Origin: Bacillota bacterium
Lineage (GTDB): Bacteria > Bacillota > Clostridia > Peptostreptococcales > Anaerovoracaceae
Direction: 5' to 3'
NCBI GenBank assembly: GCA_017534025.1
Contig: JAFWDF010000049.1
Coordinates: 1 to 13,343, forward strand
DNA: 13,343 bases
The notes beneath the pieces were generated by a model. The model saw only the letters and a list, made by a program, of their open reading frames with translations. It was not told where the DNA came from and made no database searches. Of the stretch, positions 1-5,479 are shown one piece after another. The translations under genes were made by a program, and so were the position numbers. Numbering within the stretch: position 1 is the stretch's first letter; each line of letters opens with the position of its first letter.

Positions 1-85
1 AAATGATAAGATTTTGAAACTTATGATTGATCTTAAACCAAAAACGAGATTATTCAGGTTTTTGGGCTCTTATAGTGCGGTATAG
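1..85. other. AT-rich window edge with no supportable gene
   Basis: This stretch is AT-rich. One + frame is open from base 2 to a TAG at 83-85 (27 codons, ending in ...GSYSAV). That could be the last codons of a gene lying before the window, but nothing in it is recognisable and the frame has no internal support. The stop abuts the -35 of the following promoter. A 6-bp inverted repeat (TAAGAT at 7-12, ATCTTA at 30-35) is too weak to call a terminator. Confidence 0.3.
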
Positions 86-115
86 TTGACTGAAACCGGA
101 TAAATATGGTATAAT
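86..115 (+). promoter_or_regulatory. Vegetative (sigma-A type) promoter for the esterase
   Basis: The -35 is TTGACT (86-91) and the -10 is a perfect TATAAT (110-115), with an 18-nt spacer. Transcription would start near 122, leaving a leader of roughly 230 nt before the esterase ATG. The match is seen directly; its use is inferred. Confidence 0.75.
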
Positions 116-237
116 AAATACCCGGCAGATGAATGATTCCGTGTCTGTGGTTGAAAATCCAGGCCAGTCGCAGGCAAAAGGATCCACGTAAGCAGACCGT
201 TCGCGGGCTGTGAGCATGGTGCGGTTTAGATGTAAGA

Positions 238-272
238 CCTGCGGAAAATACTATACCCTTCATGTCCGCAGG
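238..272 (+). promoter_or_regulatory. Hairpin in the esterase 5' leader
   Basis: CCTGCGGA (238-245) and TCCGCAGG (265-272) are perfect 8-bp inverted copies separated by 19 nt. They lie in the long leader between the predicted start site (about 122) and the ATG at 351. The hairpin could mark a leader regulatory structure, but no known riboswitch or T-box signature is recognisable and no U-tract follows it. Confidence 0.35.
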
Positions 273-338
273 CGAGTGTGGGGGCAAAGACCAGGTCAGA
301 CGGAATCTCATTTGCTGTTTTGTTTTTTGCGGGGGAAC

Positions 339-343
339 GGAGG
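339..343 (+). promoter_or_regulatory. Ribosome binding site that sets the esterase start
   Basis: GGAGG ends 7 nt before ATG 351. The reading frame is open further upstream to a GTG at 210, but that codon has no Shine-Dalgarno sequence. The RBS therefore favours the shorter 309-residue protein. Confidence 0.8.
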
Positions 344-350
344 AATTGCC

Positions 351-1280
351 ATGGCGTATATTAAAATGAATGTTTTTTCCCGGTGTCTCATGAGAGCAAC
401 ACCGGTAACCGTGATTCTTCCTCTGGACAGATTCCCTTTTCCCGGCGTGCCGGAGCGGGAGGATAAGCCGTTTAAGACACTGTATCTGCTGCACGGCGGT
501 TTCGGCAGTCCGAATGATTACCTGTATTACACGAATATAAAAGAGTATGCGGAATCCAGGGATCTGGCCGTGGTGATTCCCGCAGGGGACAATCTGTTTT
601 TCTCGGATCAGAAACAGTTTCATTCCAATTACAGTGCTTTTGTCGGAGATGAGCTGGTCCGGCTGATGAACCGCATGTTTCCGCTGTCAACGGCGCGGGA
701 GGATACGTTTCTGGCGGGGTTCTCCATGGGAGGTTATTCCGCATTGAAGATCGGTCTGAAGTACGGGCGGAATTTCGGGTATGCGGCGGGGTTTTCAGCG
801 CCGACCATTCTGGACGGACTGCAGGAAGGCGGCGAACAGAAATTGCCCGAGATTCTCGGCGGGAAGGCATTTATTGAAGCGGTCTTCGGAGATGCCGCCT
901 CTTTCCGGGACAGTGAGCATAATCTCGCCTGGTTCGCGGCTCGGCAGACAGAATCCGGCGCCGCGGTTCCGAAACTGTACCTGTCGGTCGGGACGTCGGA
1001 TTTGCTGGCGGATGACTGCGTCCGTCTCGGCGGGCAGCTGAAAGATGCCGGGTGTGAGGTTGCTTTCCGGACAGGACCGGGAGGACATGACTGGGCTTTC
1101 TGGAATGCTGAACTGAAGTATATTGTGGAAAACTGGCTGCCGACAGAGGAAGATCGTTATGCGGATCTGCCGGGTTTTCTGGAAGCAGATTTATCCACAG
1201 GTGCGGATAACGTTGAAATTCCGCGGAATTCCACATTATTACATGAATTTACAGAGTCTGGAAATGGCGAAAAACGTTGA
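351..1280 (+). CDS. Alpha/beta-hydrolase esterase, esterase D / tributyrin esterase type
   Basis: A 309-residue cytoplasmic serine hydrolase of the putative-esterase family (PF00756), which includes S-formylglutathione hydrolase, lactococcal tributyrin esterase and acetyl-xylan esterase. The oxyanion-loop motif LLHGG is at residues 46-50. The nucleophile elbow GFSMGG is at 123-128 (Ser125), the acid is probably Asp217 (GTSD) and the base His246 (GGHDW). There is no signal peptide or membrane segment. The start is chosen by the GGAGG at 339-343. The likely substrate is an acyl or carbohydrate ester, but the sequence does not fix it. The fold should end near residue 265 (NWLP). The last 40 or so residues are not family-like and are encoded by DNA carrying a DnaA box and the AACGTTGAAATT repeats, so the tail may be fortuitous read-through to the first stop. 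It is transcribed alone from the promoter at 86-115. Confidence 0.9.
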   Translation: MAYIKMNVFSRCLMRATPVTVILPLDRFPFPGVPEREDKPFKTLYLLHGGFGSPNDYLYYTNIKEYAESRDLAVVIPAGDNLFFSDQKQFHSNYSAFVGDELVRLMNRMFPLSTAREDTFLAGFSMGGYSALKIGLKYGRNFGYAAGFSAPTILDGLQEGGEQKLPEILGGKAFIEAVFGDAASFRDSEHNLAWFAARQTESGAAVPKLYLSVGTSDLLADDCVRLGGQLKDAGCEVAFRTGPGGHDWAFWNAELKYIVENWLPTEEDRYADLPGFLEADLSTGADNVEIPRNSTLLHEFTESGNGEKR

Positions 1281-1370
1281 AATTTCAACACATTTCGGGT
1301 ACTGAAAACATCCGTTCGGCGCGAACAGACGGGGATGTGTTTGTCCACATTAAAAAACGTTGAATTTTCA
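1209..1370 (+). repeat. Three-copy AACGTTGAA(A)TT motif with perfect palindromes
   Basis: The motif occurs as AACGTTGAAATT at 1209-1220 and 1273-1284, and AACGTTGAATTTT at 1356-1368. The first copy runs into a perfect 14-bp palindrome, AATTCCGCGGAATT (1217-1230). The second forms another, GTTGAAATTTCAAC (1276-1289). The third belongs to an interrupted dyad, TGAATT (1361-1366) and AATTCA (1373-1378). The copies alternate with the DnaA boxes, an iteron-like layout. The esterase stop codon lies inside the second palindrome. Confidence 0.6.
1308..1342 (+). terminator. Possible esterase terminator or origin-type hairpin
   Basis: ACATCC (1308-1313) pairs with GGATGT (1333-1338), and inside it GTTCG (1314-1318) pairs with CGAAC (1322-1326) around a GCG loop; six bases bulge on the 3' side. 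Only a short GTTTG follows, so the U-tract is poor. It is 28 nt after the esterase stop and could end that transcript, or be a structural part of the DnaA-box region. Confidence 0.3.
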
Positions 1371-1461
1371 GTAATTCACAGACTTATCCACAGTTATCCA
1401 CAGCCGAACAAAGCAAACAATCAACAATCGTTTGAGGCAAGAAAATTGTCTGAAAAAATAT

Positions 1462-1473
1462 TTTGTATACAAA
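1462..1473. promoter_or_regulatory. TTTGTATACAAA palindrome, operator candidate before hpf
   Basis: A perfect 12-bp palindrome in AT-rich DNA, centred about 47 bp before the TATAAT of the hpf promoter. Short palindromes around GTATAC are typical of operators for dimeric regulators such as GntR-type proteins. No regulator is encoded next to it, so its partner is unknown. Confidence 0.35.
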
Positions 1474-1483
1474 CGAAAAAGAC

Positions 1484-1519
1484 AGAGGAATATCCGCTGC
1501 CGGTTTCGAATAGTATAAT
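1484..1519 (+). promoter_or_regulatory. hpf promoter: sigma-H-like elements plus a TATAAT box
   Basis: AGAGGAATA (1484-1492) fits the Bacillus sigma-H -35 pattern RNAGGAWWW at every position. After 12 nt comes TTCGAAT (1505-1511), which has the GAAT core of the sigma-H -10 but T instead of purine at its first base. A perfect TATAAT (1514-1519) overlaps downstream, but the expected -35 position holds only TATCCG-like sequence. In Bacillus subtilis the hpf homologue yvyD is known to be sigma-H and sigma-B dependent, which makes the sigma-H reading attractive. This is inference from pattern matching. Confidence 0.5.
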
Positions 1520-1549
1520 AGGCAGAAAAATTTAAAGGAGGATGTTACT

Positions 1550-2080
1550 ATGAAGGTCAACATTTCAAGCAAAGGTTTTACAGCAAACGAGAAGCAGGTC
1601 GCGCTTATTGAAAAGAAATTTTCCAAACTGTCGAAATTCTTTTCTGACGATACTGTTGCTACGGTCACGATGGGGTACAAAAAGAACCGCCAGACTATGG
1701 AGGCTATGATTCCGACCAAGGGTATGATCTTCCGCTCCGAATATACGGACAACGACATGAACACCTGCCTTGATAAAGTCGTTTCCAAGTTATTCACTCA
1801 GATTACCCGTTACAAGAAAAAGATTGAAAAGAATCACAGACATGTACCTCTCAATTATGACCAGGTTCCGGATCCGGTAGATACGGAAGAAGTACAGGAT
1901 CTCACACCTATTAAGATCAAGAAGTTCGAGATTACGCCGATGACGGTAGAGGAAGCAATCCTGCAGATGGAAATGCTCGAACACAATTTCTTCGTCTTTA
2001 TGAACAGTGAGAATGGCAAGGTGGACGTTGTTTACAAGAGAAATGACGGCGCTTACGGCCTGATTGATCCGGAATATTGA
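1550..2080 (+). CDS. hpf: Long-form ribosome hibernation promoting factor
   Basis: A 176-residue cytoplasmic protein of the long HPF / YfiA (RaiA) type, which inactivates ribosomes by driving 70S pairs into 100S dimers in stationary phase or starvation. Residues 1-95 form the S30AE ribosome-binding domain, with a basic end (RYKKKIEKNHRH at 87-98). An acidic linker follows, then the dimerisation domain at about 122-176, including MTVEEAILQMEMLEHNFFVF and a final YGLIDPEY. Length fits the long form (about 175-190). The start is fixed by AAAGGAGG at 1534-1541, 8 nt before the ATG. It stands alone, with its own promoter and a hairpin after it. Confidence 0.97.
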   Translation: MKVNISSKGFTANEKQVALIEKKFSKLSKFFSDDTVATVTMGYKKNRQTMEAMIPTKGMIFRSEYTDNDMNTCLDKVVSKLFTQITRYKKKIEKNHRHVPLNYDQVPDPVDTEEVQDLTPIKIKKFEITPMTVEEAILQMEMLEHNFFVFMNSENGKVDVVYKRNDGAYGLIDPEY

Positions 2081-2128
2081 TACGGATAAAGAATCCCCTT
2101 CTCTGGGGGTGATCGGATACAATGAATC

Positions 2129-2176
2129 GGGGGCCGGTGCATCGGAGAAATGAACTCCGGGGCATCGGCCCCCTTG
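2129..2176 (+). terminator. Long hairpin after hpf, probable terminator
   Basis: Bases 2129-2140 pair with 2162-2173 (12 bp, one G-U), starting with five G-C pairs. After a 2x2 mismatch, CGGAG (2143-2147) pairs with CTCCG (2155-2159). The stem is very stable, but the tract after it is TTGAATTG rather than a run of T, so termination may be partial. A smaller hairpin with CCCC/GGGG arms lies just before it at 2093-2110. Confidence 0.55.
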
Positions 2177-2178
2177 AA

Positions 2179-2207
2179 TTGAAAGCGTTTTCCTAGTAAA
2201 ATAAAGT
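2179..2207 (+). promoter_or_regulatory. cdaA operon promoter with a cre-like (CcpA) site
   Basis: TTGAAA (2179-2184) and TAAAGT (2202-2207) are 17 nt apart, a moderate sigma-A promoter. Bases 2180-2193 (TGAAAGCGTTTTCC) fit the cre pattern TGWAANCGNTNWCA at 13 of 14 positions and overlap the -35, where CcpA binding would be expected to repress. The match is seen directly; both functions are inferred. Confidence 0.45.
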
Positions 2208-2263
2208 GTATGCTAATTATCAGGCATGGAATGGAAAAACACCCTTTAAAATAAACCGCAACC

Positions 2264-2269
2264 GGGAGG
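2264..2269 (+). promoter_or_regulatory. Ribosome binding site that supports the TTG start of cdaA
   Basis: GGGAGG lies 6 nt before TTG 2276. No ATG or GTG nearby has comparable spacing, and the TTG gives the normal CdaA N-terminus just before the first membrane helix. Confidence 0.8.
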
Positions 2270-2275
2270 CCTGTC

Positions 2276-3136
2276 TTGCTGGACACCATATTAAATAATG
2301 CTGCGAGTATCCTGTCCAGTATCCGAATTCTGGATATCGTGGACATTCTGATCGTGGCATTCGCGATTTACAAATCCATAACCTTTCTCTGGGGGACCAG
2401 GGCCAGACAGCTGCTGAAAGGGCTTCTGGTTCTGCTGCTTGCACTGGGGGCAGCGAATCTGCTGAACCTGTACACCGTTCATTTTATTTTGAGCAACGGG
2501 TTGAAGTACGGCTTTATGGCGATTATTGTCATTTTTTATCCGGAGCTTCGCCGGGCACTGGAATATCTGGGCAGAGGGAAATTTAACTTCTCCAGGCTGA
2601 CAGCCAGCGGGGACCTCAATGAAAAAAAGAAAATGATCAGTGCCATCACGTCTGCGGTGGACTATTTTTCCGAGACACAGACCGGTGCTTTGATCGTACT
2701 GGAAAGGGAAGTGGCACTGGGGGACATCCTGGAACACGGCACGATTGTCAATGCGGAGCCTTCCGCCGCGCTGCTGGAAACGATTTTCTACGAGGGGTCG
2801 GCACTGCACGACGGTGCGGTGGTGATCCGGGACGGAAAAATACTGGCTGCCGGCTGCGTACTTCCGGTTTCCCGGAATGCGAATCTGGAGCATACGCTCG
2901 GAACCAGGCACAGGGCAGGGCTCGGCATCAGCGAGGTGTCCGATGCGCTGGCGCTTATTGTGTCGGAAGAAACGGGCATCATTTCCGCGGCATCGGAAGG
3001 AAAATTATCCCGTTTTCTGGATACCCGTTCGGTGGAAAAAATGCTTTACGAGATCTTTGTAACGGATATCGAAGTATCTGCTCCGTCGAGGATCTTTTCT
3101 AATTTGTTCAGGAGGATCAGCAGTGATGACGAATGA
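2276..3136 (+). CDS. cdaA: Membrane diadenylate cyclase CdaA (c-di-AMP synthase)
   Basis: A 286-residue membrane enzyme that condenses two ATP into cyclic di-AMP, the messenger controlling potassium and osmolyte transport and cell-wall homeostasis. Three membrane helices lie at about 18-38, 44-65 and 70-88, followed by a linker and the cytoplasmic DAC domain (about 105-265). The DAC signature motifs are intact: DGA at 179-181 (LHDGAVVI) and GTRHR at 209-213, with EETG at 231-234. Length is normal for CdaA (about 270-290). Translation starts at a TTG with a good RBS, which may lower expression. The 3' end overlaps cdaR. It opens the conserved cdaA-cdaR-glmM cluster, in which CdaR and GlmM are known to bind CdaA and alter its activity. 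Confidence 0.97.
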   Translation: MLDTILNNAASILSSIRILDIVDILIVAFAIYKSITFLWGTRARQLLKGLLVLLLALGAANLLNLYTVHFILSNGLKYGFMAIIVIFYPELRRALEYLGRGKFNFSRLTASGDLNEKKKMISAITSAVDYFSETQTGALIVLEREVALGDILEHGTIVNAEPSAALLETIFYEGSALHDGAVVIRDGKILAAGCVLPVSRNANLEHTLGTRHRAGLGISEVSDALALIVSEETGIISAASEGKLSRFLDTRSVEKMLYEIFVTDIEVSAPSRIFSNLFRRISSDDE

Positions 3137-4088
3137 GAAGCCGGAAGAAGGCAAAAAAACGATCCGAAAAAATTATCCGCTCATCCTGCTGTCTTTGATT
3201 GCGTCCATTGCACTCTGGCTGTTTGTCGTGGATGGCGTCGATCCTGTTCTTCAAAGGACCTTTAATGATATTCCCGTGGAGGTTCTTAATCAGGAGGGCC
3301 TGGAGGGACGGGATCTGGCCATTGTGGAAGATATCGAAGAATATGTCAATGTCAGAGTGAGCGGAAAGAGAAGTTCGATACTCAAACTGAAAAATGAAGA
3401 TCTTGTGGCCGTTGTCGATCTGTCCGGCTGTACAGAGGGCGACAATTATGTCGATGTCGATGTGCATATGCCGACGTCCGCGGAGCTGGAATCGCTTTCC
3501 AAACCGCAGATTCTGGTTTCTCTGGAACCGGTCGTAACAGAGACAAAGGATGTTAAGGTGAGTTTTACAGGAAGCACATCCGAACAGATGGAAGCCGTCT
3601 GTGTGAGCCAGGAACTGGAAGAGATGGAAGTCAAGGGCGCGAAATCACAGGTGGCAAAGGCCGATCATGTAGAAGCTTCCGTGGAAGCGGCTTTACTCGG
3701 GGCAGAGGAAGAAACGATCACTGTGGTTCTTGAGGCAGTGGATGAAAACGGAGATTCGCTCGACAATCTGATTCTCGCCCAAAAGGAAATGGAAGTCCGG
3801 GCAGCGATGTATAAAGTCAGTGATGTTGCTTTGACGGTGAATACTTATGGCACGCTGCCGGAAGGCCTGGAACTGGTAAGTGTGAAAGCACCGGAGACCG
3901 TCCGCCTTGCCATGTCGGCAGAACAGGAATCTTCGCTGACCGGCGTGCAGGCGAAGTCGCTGGATCTGTCGGGGATAACGGAGACTTCCACTGTGGAACT
4001 GGAACTCGTGCTGCCGGATAAGGTCGGGCTGGCGGAAGGGGAAGCTGTTCCGAAGGCCGTCATTACAGTGAAAAAAACGGAACAATAA
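3123..4088 (+). CDS. cdaR: YbbR-repeat regulator of CdaA (CdaR)
   Basis: A 321-residue protein with an N-terminal membrane anchor (about 18-36, NYPLILLSLIASIALWLF) and an extracytoplasmic part made of about three YbbR repeats (roughly 45-135, 140-225 and 230-318). Hallmarks are the VxGxxSxVxKADHVEASV segment near 170-187 and DLSG near 99-102 and 281-284. CdaR is known to bind CdaA in the membrane and modulate c-di-AMP output. AGGAGG at 3110-3115 lies inside the end of cdaA. Either GTG 3123 (7-nt spacing) or the adjacent ATG 3126 (10-nt spacing) is the start. The overlap of 11-14 nt suggests coupled translation. Sequence between repeats is poorly conserved in the family, so identity rests on anchor, repeats and context. 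Confidence 0.93.
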   Translation: MMTNEKPEEGKKTIRKNYPLILLSLIASIALWLFVVDGVDPVLQRTFNDIPVEVLNQEGLEGRDLAIVEDIEEYVNVRVSGKRSSILKLKNEDLVAVVDLSGCTEGDNYVDVDVHMPTSAELESLSKPQILVSLEPVVTETKDVKVSFTGSTSEQMEAVCVSQELEEMEVKGAKSQVAKADHVEASVEAALLGAEEETITVVLEAVDENGDSLDNLILAQKEMEVRAAMYKVSDVALTVNTYGTLPEGLELVSVKAPETVRLAMSAEQESSLTGVQAKSLDLSGITETSTVELELVLPDKVGLAEGEAVPKAVITVKKTEQ

Positions 4089-4106
4089 GCGATAATGAAA
4101 AATAAC

Positions 4107-4112
4107 GGAGGG
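4107..4112 (+). promoter_or_regulatory. Ribosome binding site that sets the glmM start
   Basis: GGAGGG lies 9 nt before ATG 4122. An in-frame ATG at 4095 is upstream of this RBS and has none of its own, so translation should begin at 4122, giving the family's usual N-terminus (MARMFGTDGVRG). Confidence 0.8.
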
Positions 4113-4121
4113 ACAGAACCT

Positions 4122-5471
4122 ATGGCAAGAATGTTCGGCACCGATGGTGTCAGAGGAGTGGCAAATACAGAACTGACCGTGGAAAAAGCAATGGCGCTGG
4201 GGAAAGCCGGCGCGCGTGTGCTGACCGGGGGCGTGAACAGGCCTCTGTTCGTCATCGGGAAGGATACCCGTATTTCCGGCGATATGCTGGAGGACGCTCT
4301 GTGCGCGGGCATCATGTCCATGGGCGGGGATGTCATCAAAGCCGGTGTCATTCCTACACCGGGCATCGCCTATCTCGTGAGGAAATATCAGGCAGACGCC
4401 GGGGTGGTGATTTCGGCGTCTCATAATCCATATCCGTTTAACGGTATTAAATTCTTCAATTCGGAAGGCCTGAAACTGGAGGACGCGGTGGAAGACGCCA
4501 TCGAGGATATCGTCACCGGCAGGACGCCGGCAGGCGAACCGGTCCCTTCCGAAGGGCTGGGCAGAGTACAGATTCCGCCGGTGCCGCCGCTGCAGGAATA
4601 TAAAGAATATGTAAAATCCACCTTCGGGGATACGCTCGAAGGCATGAAAATCGTGCTGGACTGCGCCAACGGGGCGTCCGCCGTTGCGGCAGGGGACATT
4701 TTCCGGGAACTGGGCGCGGAGACGACGGTCCTGGCCCAGGAACCAGACGGCATTAACATTAACGAAAAATGCGGGTCCACCCATCCGGAACATCTGGCGG
4801 AGGAAGTCGTCCGCCGGAAAGCGGATCTGGGCCTGGCTTTTGACGGTGACGCTGACCGGCTCATTGCCGTGGATGAAAAGGGCGCGGTGATCGACGGCGA
4901 CCGCCTGATCTATATGATCGCGAAATATATGCAGGAACAGGGCAGGCTGAAGGACGATATTGTCACGGTAACCGTGATGACGAATGTGGGCTTCCACCGG
5001 AAGGCAAAGGACCTGCATTTCCATGTGGATGTAACCTCTGTAGGCGACCGGTACGTACTGGAAAGTATGCTGAAAACCGGCGGCCTGATCGGCGGCGAAC
5101 AGTCCGGGCACATCATTCTGCGCGAATTCAGTACGACCGGAGACGGCATGGTGGCTGCGCTGCAGCTGCTGAAAGCATATAAATATTACGGTATTCCGCT
5201 GTCCGAACTGGCCGGGGAGCTGGTGATTTATCCACAGGTCATGGTCAATGCGGCGGTGGCGAATGAACACAAGGAAGCATATAAAAATGATCCGGAAATC
5301 ACAGCGCTGATCCGGGCTGCCGAGGAACAACTGCAGGATACGGGACGGGTTCTCATTCGTCCGTCCGGCACCGAGCCTCTGGTACGGGTCATGCTGGAAG
5401 GGGAAAATACGGAAGAACTGCAGACAATGGCGCAGGAAATTGCGGATCTGATTGAGAAAAAGTCGAAATAG
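4122..5471 (+). CDS. glmM: Phosphoglucosamine mutase
   Basis: A 449-residue cytoplasmic enzyme converting glucosamine-6-phosphate to glucosamine-1-phosphate, the step leading to UDP-GlcNAc and peptidoglycan. All four alpha-D-phosphohexomutase motifs are present. The N-terminus is FGTDGVRG (5-12). The phosphoserine loop is ISASHNP (97-103, catalytic Ser100). The Mg site is DGDADR (241-246), and the sugar-binding loop is GGEQSGH (324-330). The phosphate-binding RPSGTEP is at 413-419. Length is standard. It follows cdaR by 33 nt, in the conserved order that ties c-di-AMP level to wall precursor supply; GlmM is known to inhibit CdaA by direct contact in Bacillus and Lactococcus. A perfect but isolated DnaA-box sequence at 5228-5236 is part of the coding sequence. 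Confidence 0.98.
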   Translation: MARMFGTDGVRGVANTELTVEKAMALGKAGARVLTGGVNRPLFVIGKDTRISGDMLEDALCAGIMSMGGDVIKAGVIPTPGIAYLVRKYQADAGVVISASHNPYPFNGIKFFNSEGLKLEDAVEDAIEDIVTGRTPAGEPVPSEGLGRVQIPPVPPLQEYKEYVKSTFGDTLEGMKIVLDCANGASAVAAGDIFRELGAETTVLAQEPDGININEKCGSTHPEHLAEEVVRRKADLGLAFDGDADRLIAVDEKGAVIDGDRLIYMIAKYMQEQGRLKDDIVTVTVMTNVGFHRKAKDLHFHVDVTSVGDRYVLESMLKTGGLIGGEQSGHIILREFSTTGDGMVAALQLLKAYKYYGIPLSELAGELVIYPQVMVNAAVANEHKEAYKNDPEITALIRAAEEQLQDTGRVLIRPSGTEPLVRVMLEGENTEELQTMAQEIADLIEKKSK

Positions 5472-5479
5472 GAAGAATC

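Larger units (their letters stand above)
1191..1402. other. Cluster of DnaA boxes (origin-like or DnaA-titration region)
   Basis: Three perfect TTATCCACA boxes lie at 1191-1199, 1384-1392 and 1394-1402; the last two form a head-to-tail 10-bp repeat. One-mismatch boxes are TTGTCCACA (1341-1349), TAATTCACA (1372-1380, against TTATTCACA) and, on the other strand, TGCGGATAA (1202-1210). AT-rich DNA follows from about 1404 to 1470. Known DnaA-binding regions look like this: chromosomal oriC, DnaA-box clusters that titrate DnaA, and DnaA-controlled promoters. No dnaA, dnaN, rpmH or recF lies in the window, so whether this is an origin is open. Part of the cluster lies inside the end of the esterase frame. 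Confidence 0.6.

Noticed and set aside
210..350. Upstream GTG start giving the esterase a 47-residue extension with CKTCGK
   Set aside because: No RBS before GTG 210, whereas GGAGG sits 7 nt before ATG 351, which gives the usual family N-terminus. A lone CxxC is not a zinc ribbon.
54..623. 189-codon minus-strand open frame at the left edge
   Set aside because: It crosses the esterase promoter and covers its catalytic N-terminal half antisense, with no family resemblance.
1124..1132. One-mismatch DnaA box on the minus strand (TGTGGAAAA) in the esterase
   Set aside because: It is in normal coding sequence (IVENW) away from the cluster, so it was not counted.
4095..4121. Earlier in-frame ATG for glmM
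   Set aside because: The RBS lies downstream of this ATG, and GlmM proteins start a few residues before FGTDGVRG.
5228..5236. Perfect DnaA box inside glmM
   Set aside because: It is isolated and explained by codons for a conserved-looking segment (VIYPQV); a single 9-mer can occur by chance.
3693..5330. 545-codon open frame on the minus strand over cdaR and glmM
   Set aside because: It is the mirror of strongly supported + strand genes, its translation is rich in His/Arg/Gln/Phe with no domain, and codon bias of the sense genes explains it.
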